A stretch of 64,000 nt of DNA, from the NCBI GenBank assembly GCA_037200445.1, contig JBBCGH010000001.1:2728001-2792000 (forward strand). The letters run 5' to 3'. The position numbers and the translations under genes were made by a program. The stretch comes from Alphaproteobacteria bacterium. Its GTDB lineage: Bacteria > Pseudomonadota > Alphaproteobacteria > Rhizobiales > Xanthobacteraceae. The notes under the pieces are model-generated. The model was not told where the DNA came from and ran no database searches. It worked only from the letters and a program-made list of their open reading frames with translations. Position 1 is the first letter of the stretch. Each line of letters opens with the position of its first letter. Shown here one piece after another: positions 1 to 9,134 of the stretch.

Positions 1-35
1 ACTGGTGCCGGATTGGTGGGGCGGGTGTATGCGTT

Positions 36-977
36 ATGAATCTCGACTCGGTTCCAGGCCTTGACCTTGCGAGCGGGACCTTCACGGTTCCCTTGTGGGC
101 TGTCGGGGTCGTCGCGGCGCTGCTTGTTGCCCTCATTGTCATCGCGGTGGTCCGCTCCGGGCTGAATGAACTCGGCTCGCTGGTGTTTCGCGCTGCGGTG
201 ATCGTCATCGCGGTTGTTTTCGGCTGGACCTACATCAACCGCTCGGGGGAACGAGACAGGGCAGACGAGCGCCGCGCGCTCGATAGTCGCTCGGCCGAAC
301 TGGTGAGCCGCGCGACCGCGCCGGGTTCGGCGATCGCCTGCCTTGAAGCCACCAATACCGAAACCGTGGAAGACGCCTGTGAGCGGATTGTGTTCGCGGG
401 CCCGGAAACGGTTGCTGCGGCGACAGCCTACATCGGCGCGCGCCTGACATTGCTCGCCGAAGCGCACGAATATACGGCGCGGCGCGATCAGGCCTATGAG
501 TCGTCCATCGCCGGACTGCGGCGCACGATCGGGGCCGACCGCTACGGCCTTGTGTCGCAAGTGCTGGCCACGCGTGATGGCTGTACGGCGGATGCCTGCG
601 ATGCGTTCGGGCTGGTCTATGACGACAAGAAGTTGCGCGCGAACCTGAAGGATCGCCTGTTCGACCAAATCGTCGCGCGCTATTCGGTGAACTGGCCGAC
701 GCGGACGCGTCCGCTTGCGTCGTCCACATCGACCGGTGGTCCCGCACCTGGCCCCAACGCCGCGTTTCCGTCGTCGCAATCCATCCCACCGGCCAGCATC
801 ATGAACAATGAGGCGCCGGCCGCGCAGGCTCCGGCGGGCAATCCGCCGGCGCAGGCCGCGGCGCCCGCACCGGAGCCGCGCCCGACCAACACGGCGCCCA
901 CGTCGGCGGCGCGGCGCCCGCCTGCGAAGAAATCGGATTCGGGGCCGCTCTCGCTCAATCCGGCTGCCAAGCAATAA
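36..977 (+). CDS. Hypothetical two-segment membrane protein
   Basis: I do not recognise this 313-residue protein. Two hydrophobic stretches (about residues 19-41 and 50-66) suggest membrane anchoring near the N-terminus. A mostly polar domain of about 170 residues follows, with four cysteines in two close pairs (the IACLEA/DACE region and DGCTADACDAFG). The C-terminal 90 residues are low-complexity, rich in Pro and Ala. The ATG is the first start available in the frame. It ends 70 bp before the biotin carboxylase gene on the same strand, so the two could be co-transcribed, but nothing in the sequence ties their functions together. Confidence 0.75.
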   Translation: MNLDSVPGLDLASGTFTVPLWAVGVVAALLVALIVIAVVRSGLNELGSLVFRAAVIVIAVVFGWTYINRSGERDRADERRALDSRSAELVSRATAPGSAIACLEATNTETVEDACERIVFAGPETVAAATAYIGARLTLLAEAHEYTARRDQAYESSIAGLRRTIGADRYGLVSQVLATRDGCTADACDAFGLVYDDKKLRANLKDRLFDQIVARYSVNWPTRTRPLASSTSTGGPAPGPNAAFPSSQSIPPASIMNNEAPAAQAPAGNPPAQAAAPAPEPRPTNTAPTSAARRPPAKKSDSGPLSLNPAAKQ

Positions 978-1047
978 TCGGCTGAGCCTGAGGACAACCG
1001 GGCAAGCCACCGTGCCATTCGGCGCGGGCTTGGGCTAAGACCTTCCC

Positions 1048-2988
1048 ATGTTCGGTTCGGTCCTGATCGCCAATCGCGGCGAGATCGCGGTCCGCGTTGC
1101 GCGCACCGCGAAGCGCCTCGGAATGCGCGTGATCGCGGTCTACTCGGAGGCAGACGCCGGCGCATTGCACGTGCGCGTCGCCGACGAGGCTTATCTCATC
1201 GGTCCGCCGCCGGCGCGCGAGAGCTATCTGGTGATCGGCAAGATCATCGAAGCCGCTTCGCTCGCGCATGCCGACTGCATCCATCCGGGCTACGGCTTCC
1301 TCTCCGAGAACCCTCAATTCGCCGAAGCCTGCGCGGCGGCCGGCATCGTGTTCGTCGGCCCGCCGCCGAGCGCGATCCGCGCGATGGGGCTGAAGGACCA
1401 GGCCAAGGCGCTGATGGAGAAGGCCGGCGTCCCGGTCGTGCCCGGCTATCACGGCGAATTGCAGGATCCGAAGTTCCTCAAGGAGAAGGCCTACCAGATC
1501 GGCTACCCGGTGCTGATCAAGGCGGTCGCGGGCGGCGGCGGCAAGGGCATGCGCCGCGTCGACAAGCACGCCGAGTTCGACGCCGCGCTCGAGGGCGCGA
1601 CCCGCGAGGCGCAATCGGCCTTCGGCGATGCGCGCATGCTGATCGAGAAATACGTGACCGCGCCGCGCCATATCGAGATGCAGGTGTTCGCCGACAGCCA
1701 TGGCAACGTCATTCACCTGAACGAGCGCGATTGTTCGCTGCAGCGCCGCCACCAGAAGGTGATCGAGGAGGCGCCTGCGCCGGGCATGACCGTCGAAGTG
1801 CGCGACGCGATGGGCCGCGCCGCAACCGAAGCGGCGCGCGCGGTCGGCTACCAAGGCGCCGGAACGGTGGAGTTCATCGCGGATGGCGCACGGGGCCTTC
1901 GTCCGGACGGCTTCTGGTTCATGGAGATGAACACGCGGCTACAGGTCGAGCACCCGGTGACGGAGGCAATCACCGGGCTCGATCTGGTCGAGCTGCAATT
2001 CCGCGTCGCGGCGGGCGAAAAACTGCCGCTCACGCAAGCCGATGTGCGGATCGACGGCCATGCCGCGGAGGCGCGGCTCTACGCCGAAGACCCGGAGCGC
2101 AATTTCCTGCCCTCGAGCGGCAAGCTTGCAGCATTGGAGTTTCCGAAACGCGAGGGGCTGCGCATCGATATGGGCGTCGAGGCGGGTTCCGTGGTGTCGC
2201 CCTACTACGACCCGATGATCGCCAAGGTGATCGCGCACGGCCACGATCGTGCTGATGCGCTGTTGCGGCTTGCGGTGGCGCTGAGTGAGACCGTGGTAGT
2301 CGGGCCGCGCAGCAATGCGGCATTTCTATCCCGGCTTGCCAGCCATCCGGAGTTTTGCTCAGGCCAGTTCGACACCGGCTTCATCGATCGTCATCTCGCC
2401 GATCTCACGCGCATCGATCCGAAGGCGGAGGCTGCAGTCGTTGGCGCGGCGGTGGAAGCGCTGGTGGCGCCGAGACCAAGGGAGCCGGCCGCGACGCCAT
2501 GGCGCGATCCCTGGAGCGCCATCGATGGATTTTCCTTTGGGCCACAACGGCAACTCGATCTCGACATCATGGTCGAGGGTCATCCGCGCAAGGCAACAAT
2601 CGTCTGGCACAAGGGCCCACATGTGAACGTGGATGGCGCTCCGGCGGCACGGGGCGTGCGGATCCTGCCCGTGCCCGGTGGCGTCGTGGCGATCGGCCAG
2701 GGCGTGCAGCGCCATGTCGCGCTGAAGAGCTACGACACGATCGATGTCGATCATCTCGATGGCGACGGCACTGTCACGGCGCCGATGCACGGCAAAGTGT
2801 TGGCGATCTTTGTTACTGCCGGCGCAAACGTCACCAAAGGCGAGCGCGTGGCCGTCGTCGAGGCAATGAAGATGGAACATGCGCTGCTGGCGCCGGCTGA
2901 CGGTATTGTGAGTGATATTTCGGCGCAGGTCGGCGCGCAGGTCGCCGAGGGCGCCAAAATTCTGACCATCGAACCAAGAGGCGAATAA
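1048..2988 (+). CDS. Acyl-CoA carboxylase alpha subunit (biotin carboxylase plus biotin carrier), 3-methylcrotonyl-CoA type
   Basis: At 646 residues it has the usual length of MccA-type subunits. The N-terminus (FGSVLIANRGEIAVRVART) is the biotin carboxylase Rossmann start. The ATP-grasp glycine loop GGGGKGMR lies near residue 165, and the carboxylase motif EMNTRLQVEHPVTE follows. The C-terminal biotinyl domain carries EAMKMEH, with K608 as the biotinylated lysine. It carboxylates biotin with ATP and bicarbonate for transfer to an acyl-CoA. The carboxyltransferase beta subunit is not in the window and may lie to the left. Whether the substrate is 3-methylcrotonyl-, propionyl- or geranyl-CoA cannot be told here. 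The stop overlaps the next start (TAATG). Confidence 0.93.
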   Translation: MFGSVLIANRGEIAVRVARTAKRLGMRVIAVYSEADAGALHVRVADEAYLIGPPPARESYLVIGKIIEAASLAHADCIHPGYGFLSENPQFAEACAAAGIVFVGPPPSAIRAMGLKDQAKALMEKAGVPVVPGYHGELQDPKFLKEKAYQIGYPVLIKAVAGGGGKGMRRVDKHAEFDAALEGATREAQSAFGDARMLIEKYVTAPRHIEMQVFADSHGNVIHLNERDCSLQRRHQKVIEEAPAPGMTVEVRDAMGRAATEAARAVGYQGAGTVEFIADGARGLRPDGFWFMEMNTRLQVEHPVTEAITGLDLVELQFRVAAGEKLPLTQADVRIDGHAAEARLYAEDPERNFLPSSGKLAALEFPKREGLRIDMGVEAGSVVSPYYDPMIAKVIAHGHDRADALLRLAVALSETVVVGPRSNAAFLSRLASHPEFCSGQFDTGFIDRHLADLTRIDPKAEAAVVGAAVEALVAPRPREPAATPWRDPWSAIDGFSFGPQRQLDLDIMVEGHPRKATIVWHKGPHVNVDGAPAARGVRILPVPGGVVAIGQGVQRHVALKSYDTIDVDHLDGDGTVTAPMHGKVLAIFVTAGANVTKGERVAVVEAMKMEHALLAPADGIVSDISAQVGAQVAEGAKILTIEPRGE

Positions 2989-3425
2989 TGCCCCTGCATC
3001 TCATCAAGCTTTGCGTCGGCTGCGACTCCGTTCAGGATCTGAAGGACTGGATCAAGGAGCAGCTCGCCAAGAAAAAGAAATCCGGCGAGGCTGGGAAGCG
3101 CTTCCATCGGACCCGCATGGTCCCGAAGCGCGTGGACGAGCTGCTCGACGGCGGCTCGCTCTTTTGGGTGATCCGGGGCGAGGTGCTCTGCCGCGAGCGT
3201 ATCCTGGGCATCGAGCCGTTCACCGACAAGGACGGGATCGGCCGCTGCCGCATCGTGCTCGACGGCAAGGTCAAGCTGGTCCAGCCGCGCCCGCGCAGCG
3301 CCTTCCAGGGCTGGCGCTATCTCGCCGCCAAGGAAGCTCCGCCCGATCTCGACCGCGCGGCGCCGGGCGCCCGCCATATGCCCGAGCAGATGCGCCGCGA
3401 ACTGCGCGAATTGGGGCTATTGTAG
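2988..3425 (+). CDS. DUF1489 family protein
   Basis: This 145-residue protein matches the alphaproteobacterial DUF1489 pattern: start MPLHLIKLCVG, central HRTRMVPKR, and FQGWRYL near the C-terminus. Its function is unknown. It is translationally coupled to the carboxylase gene upstream by a one-base overlap (TAATG), so the two are made from one message. No signal peptide or membrane segment is visible, which points to a cytoplasmic protein. Confidence 0.85.
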   Translation: MPLHLIKLCVGCDSVQDLKDWIKEQLAKKKKSGEAGKRFHRTRMVPKRVDELLDGGSLFWVIRGEVLCRERILGIEPFTDKDGIGRCRIVLDGKVKLVQPRPRSAFQGWRYLAAKEAPPDLDRAAPGARHMPEQMRRELRELGLL

Positions 3426-3495
3426 CGGTGAGCCGCTCCGATCTAGATTCAAGCGGGTAACAGGCTCAAGAACCAAAAGAGATCGGGAGGACGGC

Positions 3496-4671
3496 ATGCT
3501 GCGCAGGGACGTGCTGAAGGGATTTGCCGCGGCGGGGGCCGCGATCGCGGTTGGCGTCCGTGATGCGGCCGCGCAGGACGTCATCAAGATCGGCGCGTGC
3601 CTCTCGCTGGTCGGCGGCTTCCAGACGGTCGGCCGTCAGGCGCTGGCGGGCGCAAAGCTCTACATGCAGCTCAACGGCGACAAGGTCGCCGGCAAGAAGA
3701 TCGAGCTGATTGTGCGTGACGATACCGGTGTGCCGGACGTGGCGCGCCGTATCGTCCAGGAGATGATCGTCAACGAGAAGGTCAACATCGTGCTCGCCGG
3801 CATCACGCCGACGGCGCTCTCGCTCGGTCAACTCGTCACGCAGGCCAAGACCCCCACGGTGGTCATCATCTCGGGCGCCTCGATCACGGTGGACCGCTCG
3901 CCCTACATGACACGGACCAGCTTCACGCTCGGCCAGTCCTCCATGATTATGGGCGATTGGGCCGCCAAGAACGGCTCGAAGAAGGTCGTGACCCTGGTCA
4001 ACGACTGGGCGCCGGGCGCGGAGTCGGAGACCGCGTTCGTGAATGCCTTCACGGCTGGCGGCGGCGAGGTCATCGAGAAGCTTAAGGTGCCCCTTGCCAA
4101 CCCCGATTTCGCGCCGTTCCTGCAGCGCATCCGCGACCTCAACCCGGATACGGCCTTCATCTATTTCCCGGGCCAGCAGGGCGGGACCTTCGCGCGCCAG
4201 TTCCGCGAGCGCGGGCTCGACAAGGCCAACATCAAGATCATCGGTCCGGGCGACCTGACCGACGACGATGAGTTGCCGGGGCAGGGCGACGTCATGCTCG
4301 GCGTCGTCACGGCGCATAACTATTCCGCCGCGCACCCATCGGACGCAAACAAGAAATACGTCGCGGAATTCAAGAAGGCGAACGGCTTCCGCCCGAACTT
4401 CATCTCGACCGGCGGCTGGGACGGCATGCACCTGATCTACGAGGCGCTGAAGAAGACCAACGGTTCGACCGACGGCGACGCCGTCATGAACGCCATGAAG
4501 GGCATGAAGTGGGAAAGCCCGCGCGGGCCGATTTCGATCGATCCGGAAACCCGCGACATCGTGCAGAACATTTACATGCGCAAGGTCGAGAAGGTGAATG
4601 GCGAGCTCTACAATGTCGAGTTCCAGACCTTCGAGGCCGTGAAAGACCCGATGAAGAAGAAGGCGACCTGA
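3496..4671 (+). CDS. ABC transporter substrate-binding protein, branched-chain amino acid (Peripla_BP_6/LivK) type
   Basis: This is a 391-residue periplasmic receptor. The N-terminus (MLRRDVLKGFAAAGAAIAV) has paired arginines ahead of a hydrophobic stretch, which looks like a Tat-type signal with cleavage near AAAQD. The mature part starts VIKIGACLSLVGGFQTVGRQ, the standard opening of LivK-type receptors. No permease or ATPase gene is adjacent. A good RBS (GGGAGG) precedes the ATG. The stop overlaps the start of a ring-cleavage dioxygenase gene (TGATG), so the ligand may be an aromatic compound or its product rather than an amino acid. That ligand is inferred from position only. Confidence 0.9.
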   Translation: MLRRDVLKGFAAAGAAIAVGVRDAAAQDVIKIGACLSLVGGFQTVGRQALAGAKLYMQLNGDKVAGKKIELIVRDDTGVPDVARRIVQEMIVNEKVNIVLAGITPTALSLGQLVTQAKTPTVVIISGASITVDRSPYMTRTSFTLGQSSMIMGDWAAKNGSKKVVTLVNDWAPGAESETAFVNAFTAGGGEVIEKLKVPLANPDFAPFLQRIRDLNPDTAFIYFPGQQGGTFARQFRERGLDKANIKIIGPGDLTDDDELPGQGDVMLGVVTAHNYSAAHPSDANKKYVAEFKKANGFRPNFISTGGWDGMHLIYEALKKTNGSTDGDAVMNAMKGMKWESPRGPISIDPETRDIVQNIYMRKVEKVNGELYNVEFQTFEAVKDPMKKKAT

Positions 4672-5609
4672 TGATCATCGAGCGCGAGGAAGACGTCACA
4701 CCGGCCGTCCTGAAGGAACTGGAGCGCGCGCCGAACGCACGCTTCAGGGAGATCATGGGCGCCTTTATCAGCCACATGCACGACTTCGTGCGCGACTCGA
4801 AGTTGACCGAGGAAGAGTATCGCACGGCTCTCAATTACGTCGTGGCGCTCGGCAAGGCGAGCAACGAGTCGCACAACGAGGCGGTGCTGATCGCGGGCTC
4901 GCTCGGTATTTCGTCGCTCGTCTGCCTGCTGAACAATACCGACGGCCAGACTGACACCGACGCGAGCCTGCTCGGGCCGTTCTGGCGCGAGCAGTCGCCG
5001 GTCACGCCGAATGGCGCCTCGATCGTGCGCTCAGCCACGCCGGGTCCGGCATTGCTTGTGAAAGCCTGGTTCCGCGATCGTGCCGGCAAGCCGATCAAGG
5101 GCGCCGAGGTCGACATCTGGCAGTCCTCGACCGAGGGCTTTTACGAGAACCAGGACCCGGGGCAGGCCGACATGAACCTGCGCGGCAAGTTCTTCACCGA
5201 CGAGAACGGCCACATCGCGTTCCAGAGCATCAAGCCGGCCGGCTACCCGATCCCGGTCAGCGGACCGACGGGCGAACTCCTGCGCGCACAAGGCCGGCAC
5301 AACATGCGGCCCGCGCATCTTCATTTCCTGGCTTCAAAGGACGGGTACAAGACGCTGATCTCGCAAATCTATGTTGCGGACGACAAGAACATCGACAGCG
5401 ACGTGCAGTTCGGCGTCACGCGCCACCTGATCGGCAATTTCGTGAAGCACGAGGGCCCGGCGCCTGCCGGGACTGCCGCCGGTACCTGGTATTCGCTCGA
5501 CCATAATTTCGTGATGGACGACGGGCCGTCGAAGCTCCCGCGCGCGCCGATCACCGGGAAGGCGCAGGGCGAGCGCCCGACGCTGCCAATCCTGGAGCGG
5601 GTGGGGTAG
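4671..5609 (+). CDS. Intradiol ring-cleavage dioxygenase (catechol/hydroxyquinol 1,2-dioxygenase family)
   Basis: This 312-residue non-heme Fe(III) enzyme opens catechol-type rings between the two hydroxyls. The helical N-terminal dimerisation region (residues 1-100) is typical of catechol and hydroxyquinol 1,2-dioxygenases. The iron ligands are visible: Y158 (EGFYEN), Y192 (PAGYPIP), H216 and H218 (RPAHLHF), with R214 nearby. I chose the ATG that overlaps the receptor stop (TGATG). A longer reading of the frame into the receptor gene is not credible. The catechol versus hydroxyquinol choice cannot be made by eye. Coupling to a periplasmic receptor gene suggests a small aromatic uptake and degradation unit. 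Confidence 0.9.
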   Translation: MIIEREEDVTPAVLKELERAPNARFREIMGAFISHMHDFVRDSKLTEEEYRTALNYVVALGKASNESHNEAVLIAGSLGISSLVCLLNNTDGQTDTDASLLGPFWREQSPVTPNGASIVRSATPGPALLVKAWFRDRAGKPIKGAEVDIWQSSTEGFYENQDPGQADMNLRGKFFTDENGHIAFQSIKPAGYPIPVSGPTGELLRAQGRHNMRPAHLHFLASKDGYKTLISQIYVADDKNIDSDVQFGVTRHLIGNFVKHEGPAPAGTAAGTWYSLDHNFVMDDGPSKLPRAPITGKAQGERPTLPILERVG

Positions 5610-5611
5610 CC

Positions 5612-5711
5612 GTAGCCCGCATGGAGCCTTAAGCGCGTTCACGCGCGTCTTTGACGCGCTATGGCGGAATGCGGGATAGCCCCGGATTTCGCTGCGCTCC
5701 ATCCGGGCTAC
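5612..5711. repeat. Composite intergenic palindromic repeat overlapping the panC stop
   Basis: The left arm GTAGCCCGCATGGAGC (5612-5627) and right arm GCTCCATCCGGGCTAC (5696-5711) are inverted with one mismatch. Between them lies a second unit (about 5631-5666) containing GCGCGTCTTTGACGCGC followed by TATGGCG, which is found again at 35622-35658. I recall this type of sequence as common in Bradyrhizobium-group intergenic DNA. The panC stop codon (5708-5710) lies inside the right arm. Confidence 0.75.
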
Positions 5712-6562
5712 AAACCCACATTGTCGATCAGCCGCGTCTTCCCCAGCTTCGCCGCCACCAGCAGCCGCACCGGGCCATCCTTGATTGACCTGACGGGCGC
5801 CAGCGTCTCGGCGTGACGCGCCTCCAGATAGTCGAGCGCAAAGCCCGCGCGCTCGATCGCCTCGCGGCCTTCGGCCAGGATGGTGGGGATGCTTCGTCCT
5901 TTGGCGATCTTCCCGGCGCAGAGCCGCAGCACGCGATAGAGAACCGGCGCGGCAGCGCGCTCATCGCGTGAGAGGTAGACATTGCGCGAAGACATCGCGA
6001 GGCCATCCGGCTCGCGCACGGTTGGCGCGCCGACGACCTTGAGCGGTAGATCAAGATCGCGCGCCATGCGGCTGACGACCTTGAGCTGCTGGTAGTCCTT
6101 CTCGCCGAACACCGCGACGTCCGGCATCGTCTGGATGAACAGCTTGGCGACCACGGTGGCGACCCCTTTGAAGAAGTCCGGGCGGAATGCGTCCTCCAGT
6201 CCGGCGGTTGCCGGACCCTCGGGGACCACGCGCGTGGCGAAACCTTCCGGGTACATCACGGCAACGTTGGCCGGCGCCCAGACCAGGTCGACCGTTTGTT
6301 CAGCCAGTGCCGCAACATCCGACGCGAACGTGCGGGGATAGGTCGAGAAATCCTCAGTCGGGGCGAACTGGGTTGGATTGACGAAGATCGATACCACCAC
6401 GCGGTCAGCACGGCGGCGCGCCAGCCGCACCAGGGCGAGATGCCCCTCGTGCAGCGCGCCCATCGTGGGAACGAGCGCGACCGTCTCGCCGGCGGCGCGC
6501 CACCGTGCCACCGCGCGTCGCAGCGCCGGAACAGTCTTGGCGATCTTCGGAGGACGGGGCAT
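5708..6562 (-). CDS. panC: Pantothenate synthetase
   Basis: PanC joins D-pantoate and beta-alanine with ATP to make pantothenate for coenzyme A. The 284-residue frame has the family signatures: [16 protein letters not shown] (nucleotide-binding HIGH-like region), [22 protein letters not shown] and the MSSRNVYLS loop. I set the start at ATG 6562 (MPRPPK), because the open frame extending to 6637 adds a non-conserved Cys/Arg-rich stretch. It is divergent from mipZ with about 130 bp between. The stop codon falls inside an intergenic palindrome, so the C-terminus was apparently defined or trimmed by the repeat. Confidence 0.95.
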   Translation of the reverse strand: MPRPPKIAKTVPALRRAVARWRAAGETVALVPTMGALHEGHLALVRLARRRADRVVVSIFVNPTQFAPTEDFSTYPRTFASDVAALAEQTVDLVWAPANVAVMYPEGFATRVVPEGPATAGLEDAFRPDFFKGVATVVAKLFIQTMPDVAVFGEKDYQQLKVVSRMARDLDLPLKVVGAPTVREPDGLAMSSRNVYLSRDERAAAPVLYRVLRLCAGKIAKGRSIPTILAEGREAIERAGFALDYLEARHAETLAPVRSIKDGPVRLLVAAKLGKTRLIDNVGL

Positions 6563-6694
6563 GGAATTCCTCGGACAGGCACACCGCGAACGGCATCGCG
6601 CGCCATAGTTAATCATGATCTTCGAGTTCACGTGCAATCTGCCTTGACGTTGACGAAATTGGATTTGAGATTATTGGACGTTCAGGGGTTGGGT

Positions 6695-7660
6695 ATGTTG
6701 CTTCAGGCAACAAGTGGCGTACCGCGTTCCGCGCATGTGATCGTGCTCGGCAACGAGAAGGGCGGCTCGGGCAAGTCCACCACCGCGATGCATGTTGCGG
6801 TTTCGCTCCTCAAGGCCGGCCAGCGCGTCGCAACCATCGATCTCGACAGCCGGCAGCAGACCTTCACGCACTACGTCGAGAACCGCCGCGCCTGCGCCAA
6901 GCGCACCGGCGTCGCGCTGGAGGTGCCGCAGCACTACGCCATCGCGCGTGGTGAAGGTGCGCGCGTCGACGAGAACGAGGCCGTGGAGTTTTCGAACTTT
7001 GCGGCAGCCATCAACGCGGTCGAGCACAGTTGCGATTTCGTGGTGGTCGACACGCCCGGCAACGACACCTACCTGATGCGCCTCGCCCATTCGATGGCCG
7101 ATACCCTGATCACCCCACTCAACGACAGCTTCCTGGATTTCGACGTGCTCGGCACGGTGGACGCGGCGTCGTTCGAAGTCACCGGCATTGGACACTATGC
7201 CCGGATGGTCCGCTACGCGCGGCGCCAGCGCCGCATTGTCGACGGCGGGCTCACCGACTGGATCGTGGTCCGCAATCGCCTCGCGCTGCTCGGCTCGCGC
7301 AACAAGAAGATGGTCGGCGAGTGCCTCGACCGGCTCGGGCTGCGGCTTGGCTTCCGCGCCACCGAAGGCTTTGCGGAGCGCGTGGTGTTCCGCGAATTCT
7401 TCCCCCTCGGCCTGACCGGGCTCGACAACCTCGACGAGGCGACCCTCGGCACCCGCCCGAACCTCTCGCACCTGACCGCACGGCAGGAGGTGCGCAAGCT
7501 AATCGAGCAGCTCAAACTGCCGATCGACGAGCGCGGGCGGCGGCGGGCGGCGGCGCGCGCCGAATGGGTCGCCTCGCAGGACAAGCCGCTCGAAACCGAC
7601 GACCTGATGGACGAGCCGTTAAGCCCCATTGCGCCCACCCGCCGGGATGCCACTTTATAG
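6695..7660 (+). CDS. mipZ: Division-plane positioning ATPase MipZ (ParA/MinD family)
   Basis: MipZ forms a gradient from the chromosome-bound ParB poles and blocks FtsZ assembly away from midcell in alphaproteobacteria. The 321-residue protein opens with the deviant Walker A motif EKGGSGKSTT (about residue 22) and has the Walker A-prime segment VVVDTPGNDT. The switch region LITPLNDSFLDFDVLG is typical of MipZ. I chose ATG 6695 (MLLQATSG), since the open frame to 6296 runs antisense into panC. No recognisable parB lies nearby, which is normal for mipZ. A plain ParA-like ATPase is the alternative. Confidence 0.9.
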   Translation: MLLQATSGVPRSAHVIVLGNEKGGSGKSTTAMHVAVSLLKAGQRVATIDLDSRQQTFTHYVENRRACAKRTGVALEVPQHYAIARGEGARVDENEAVEFSNFAAAINAVEHSCDFVVVDTPGNDTYLMRLAHSMADTLITPLNDSFLDFDVLGTVDAASFEVTGIGHYARMVRYARRQRRIVDGGLTDWIVVRNRLALLGSRNKKMVGECLDRLGLRLGFRATEGFAERVVFREFFPLGLTGLDNLDEATLGTRPNLSHLTARQEVRKLIEQLKLPIDERGRRRAAARAEWVASQDKPLETDDLMDEPLSPIAPTRRDATL

Positions 7661-7692
7661 GCCAAGCCGGGATATAGTCCCGGTGACAGGCC

Positions 7693-8421
7693 ATGGCAGA
7701 TCACGACAAAACCACACCCGCTCCCGCGCAAACGCGCAGCGAGCCGGCCGCGAAATCCCAACGCGCCGAGATCGACGCGTTCGTTCAGCGCGCCCGCACG
7801 CTCGCGCCGCCGACCGAGGCAGGCAAGCGTGGCCGGCTGATCTTCGCGCTCGACGCCACGATGAGCCGGCAGCCGACCTGGGACACCGCCTGCAAGCTGC
7901 AGGGCGAGATGTTCCGGGAAGCGGGCTCCATCGGCGGACTGGACGTGCAGCTTGTCTACTTCCGCGGGCTGAACGAGTGCCGCGCGTCGCGCTGGGTCTC
8001 GGACGGTGCGGGCCTCGGCGACCTGATGGCGCGCATCAACTGCATGGGCGGGCACACCCAGATCCGCAAGGTGTTGCAGCAGGCGCGCGCCGAGGCCGAC
8101 CGCGCCAAGGTGGCGGCGCTGGTCTATGTCGGCGATGCGATGGAAGAGGGGATCGACGACCTTGCGGCCGCGGCCGGCGAGCTTGGGCTGCGCGGGATTG
8201 CGGCCTTCATGTTTCACGAGGGGCACGATCCTGTCGCCGAACAGGCGTTCCGAGAGATCGCGCGGCTCACCCGCGGCGCCTACTGCCGCTTCGATCTGTC
8301 CGCCGCGCATGAGCTGGGCGAACTGTTGCGGGCTGCTGCGGTCTATGCGGCGGGCGGCGTCAAGGCGCTGACCGCGCAGCGCAGCGAGAGCGCGCGCAAG
8401 CTGCTCGCGCAGATGAGATAG
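7693..8421 (+). CDS. VWA-domain protein
   Basis: This is a 242-residue soluble protein with a von Willebrand factor A-like fold. The segment LIFALDATMSRQPTWD carries a D-x-T-x-S metal-site motif near residue 55, and later strands (VAALVYVGDAMEEG) fit the fold. The first 45 residues are polar and probably disordered. It sits 3 bp before a J-domain membrane protein gene, so the pair is almost certainly one operon. That suggests a joint, perhaps chaperone-related job, but no function is known to me. It follows mipZ by 32 bp on the same strand. Confidence 0.85.
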   Translation: MADHDKTTPAPAQTRSEPAAKSQRAEIDAFVQRARTLAPPTEAGKRGRLIFALDATMSRQPTWDTACKLQGEMFREAGSIGGLDVQLVYFRGLNECRASRWVSDGAGLGDLMARINCMGGHTQIRKVLQQARAEADRAKVAALVYVGDAMEEGIDDLAAAAGELGLRGIAAFMFHEGHDPVAEQAFREIARLTRGAYCRFDLSAAHELGELLRAAAVYAAGGVKALTAQRSESARKLLAQMR

Positions 8422-8423
8422 CG

Positions 8424-9122
8424 ATGACGGTTCTGTTCGGGCTTGCGGCCCTGGCGATCCTGCTCTGGGCGGCGCAGAAATATCTGCAGGCCGATCCGCG
8501 CAAACTCGCCGCCGTGCTCAAGCTCGCCGGCGGGATCGCGCTGCTGGCGTTTGCGGCCTTTCTCGGGGCGCGCGGCGAGATCGCGATCGCGGCGCCGCTG
8601 GCCGCAGCAGGGCTCGGCCTCCTCGGCTGGCTCCCGTTCGGCCCCGCGGGCTTCGGGGCGCGCACGCAGAAGAGCGCGGGCCAGGTCTCACGGGTGCGCT
8701 CGGCTTTTCTCGAAATGGAGCTGGATCACGATTCAGGTGCCATGCGCGGCGTGATCCTCGCGGGTCCCCGCGAAGGTACGCGGCTGGAGTCGCTGGATGT
8801 GCCAACGCTGGTCGCGATGATGAACGAGATCGACGAAGAGAGCCGCGCCTTGCTGGCAGCGTATCTTGACCGCCGGGATGCCGGCTGGCGTGAGCACGCG
8901 CAGGCCGATGCGACAGCGGGGCGGGGCAGCGCGCCGCGCGGGCCAATGACGCATGAGGAGGCCTATCAGATCCTTGGCCTTGAGCCCGGAGCCAAGGCCG
9001 AGGAGATCGTCCGCGCCCATCGGACGTTGATGAAGCGAATCCACCCCGACCAGGGAGGCACGAACTACCTTGCGGCTCGCGTCAACGAGGCCAAGGATAC
9101 GCTGTTGCGCACGCCGCGGTGA
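8424..9122 (+). CDS. J-domain (DnaJ-like) membrane protein
   Basis: This is a 232-residue protein. Two hydrophobic segments near the N-terminus (about residues 2-17 and 31-70) suggest membrane insertion. The C-terminal 65 residues are a J domain ([33 protein letters not shown]) with an intact HPD tripeptide, so it should stimulate a DnaK-type ATPase at the membrane. The architecture resembles TIM14-like J proteins. The last 257 bp before its final codons (8853-9109) are duplicated at 9792-10048, beyond a toxin-antitoxin cassette. The end LLRTPR differs from the LLRQHR of the second copy, so this 3' end may be a by-product of that event. Confidence 0.85.
   Translation: MTVLFGLAALAILLWAAQKYLQADPRKLAAVLKLAGGIALLAFAAFLGARGEIAIAAPLAAAGLGLLGWLPFGPAGFGARTQKSAGQVSRVRSAFLEMELDHDSGAMRGVILAGPREGTRLESLDVPTLVAMMNEIDEESRALLAAYLDRRDAGWREHAQADATAGRGSAPRGPMTHEEAYQILGLEPGAKAEEIVRAHRTLMKRIHPDQGGTNYLAARVNEAKDTLLRTPR
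8853..9109. repeat. 257-bp direct repeat, copy 1 (J-domain coding end)
   Basis: This segment matches 9792-10048 at a constant offset of 939 bp with no gaps and about five base differences, roughly 98 percent identity. It encodes the J domain from LAAYLDRRD to DTLLR. The two copies bracket the fused toxin-antitoxin gene. Matching stops abruptly at both ends (GCCTTG versus CCTACTGG on the left, CACGCC versus GCAACA on the right). Confidence 0.92.
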
Positions 9123-9134
9123 ACAGGCGCCCGA

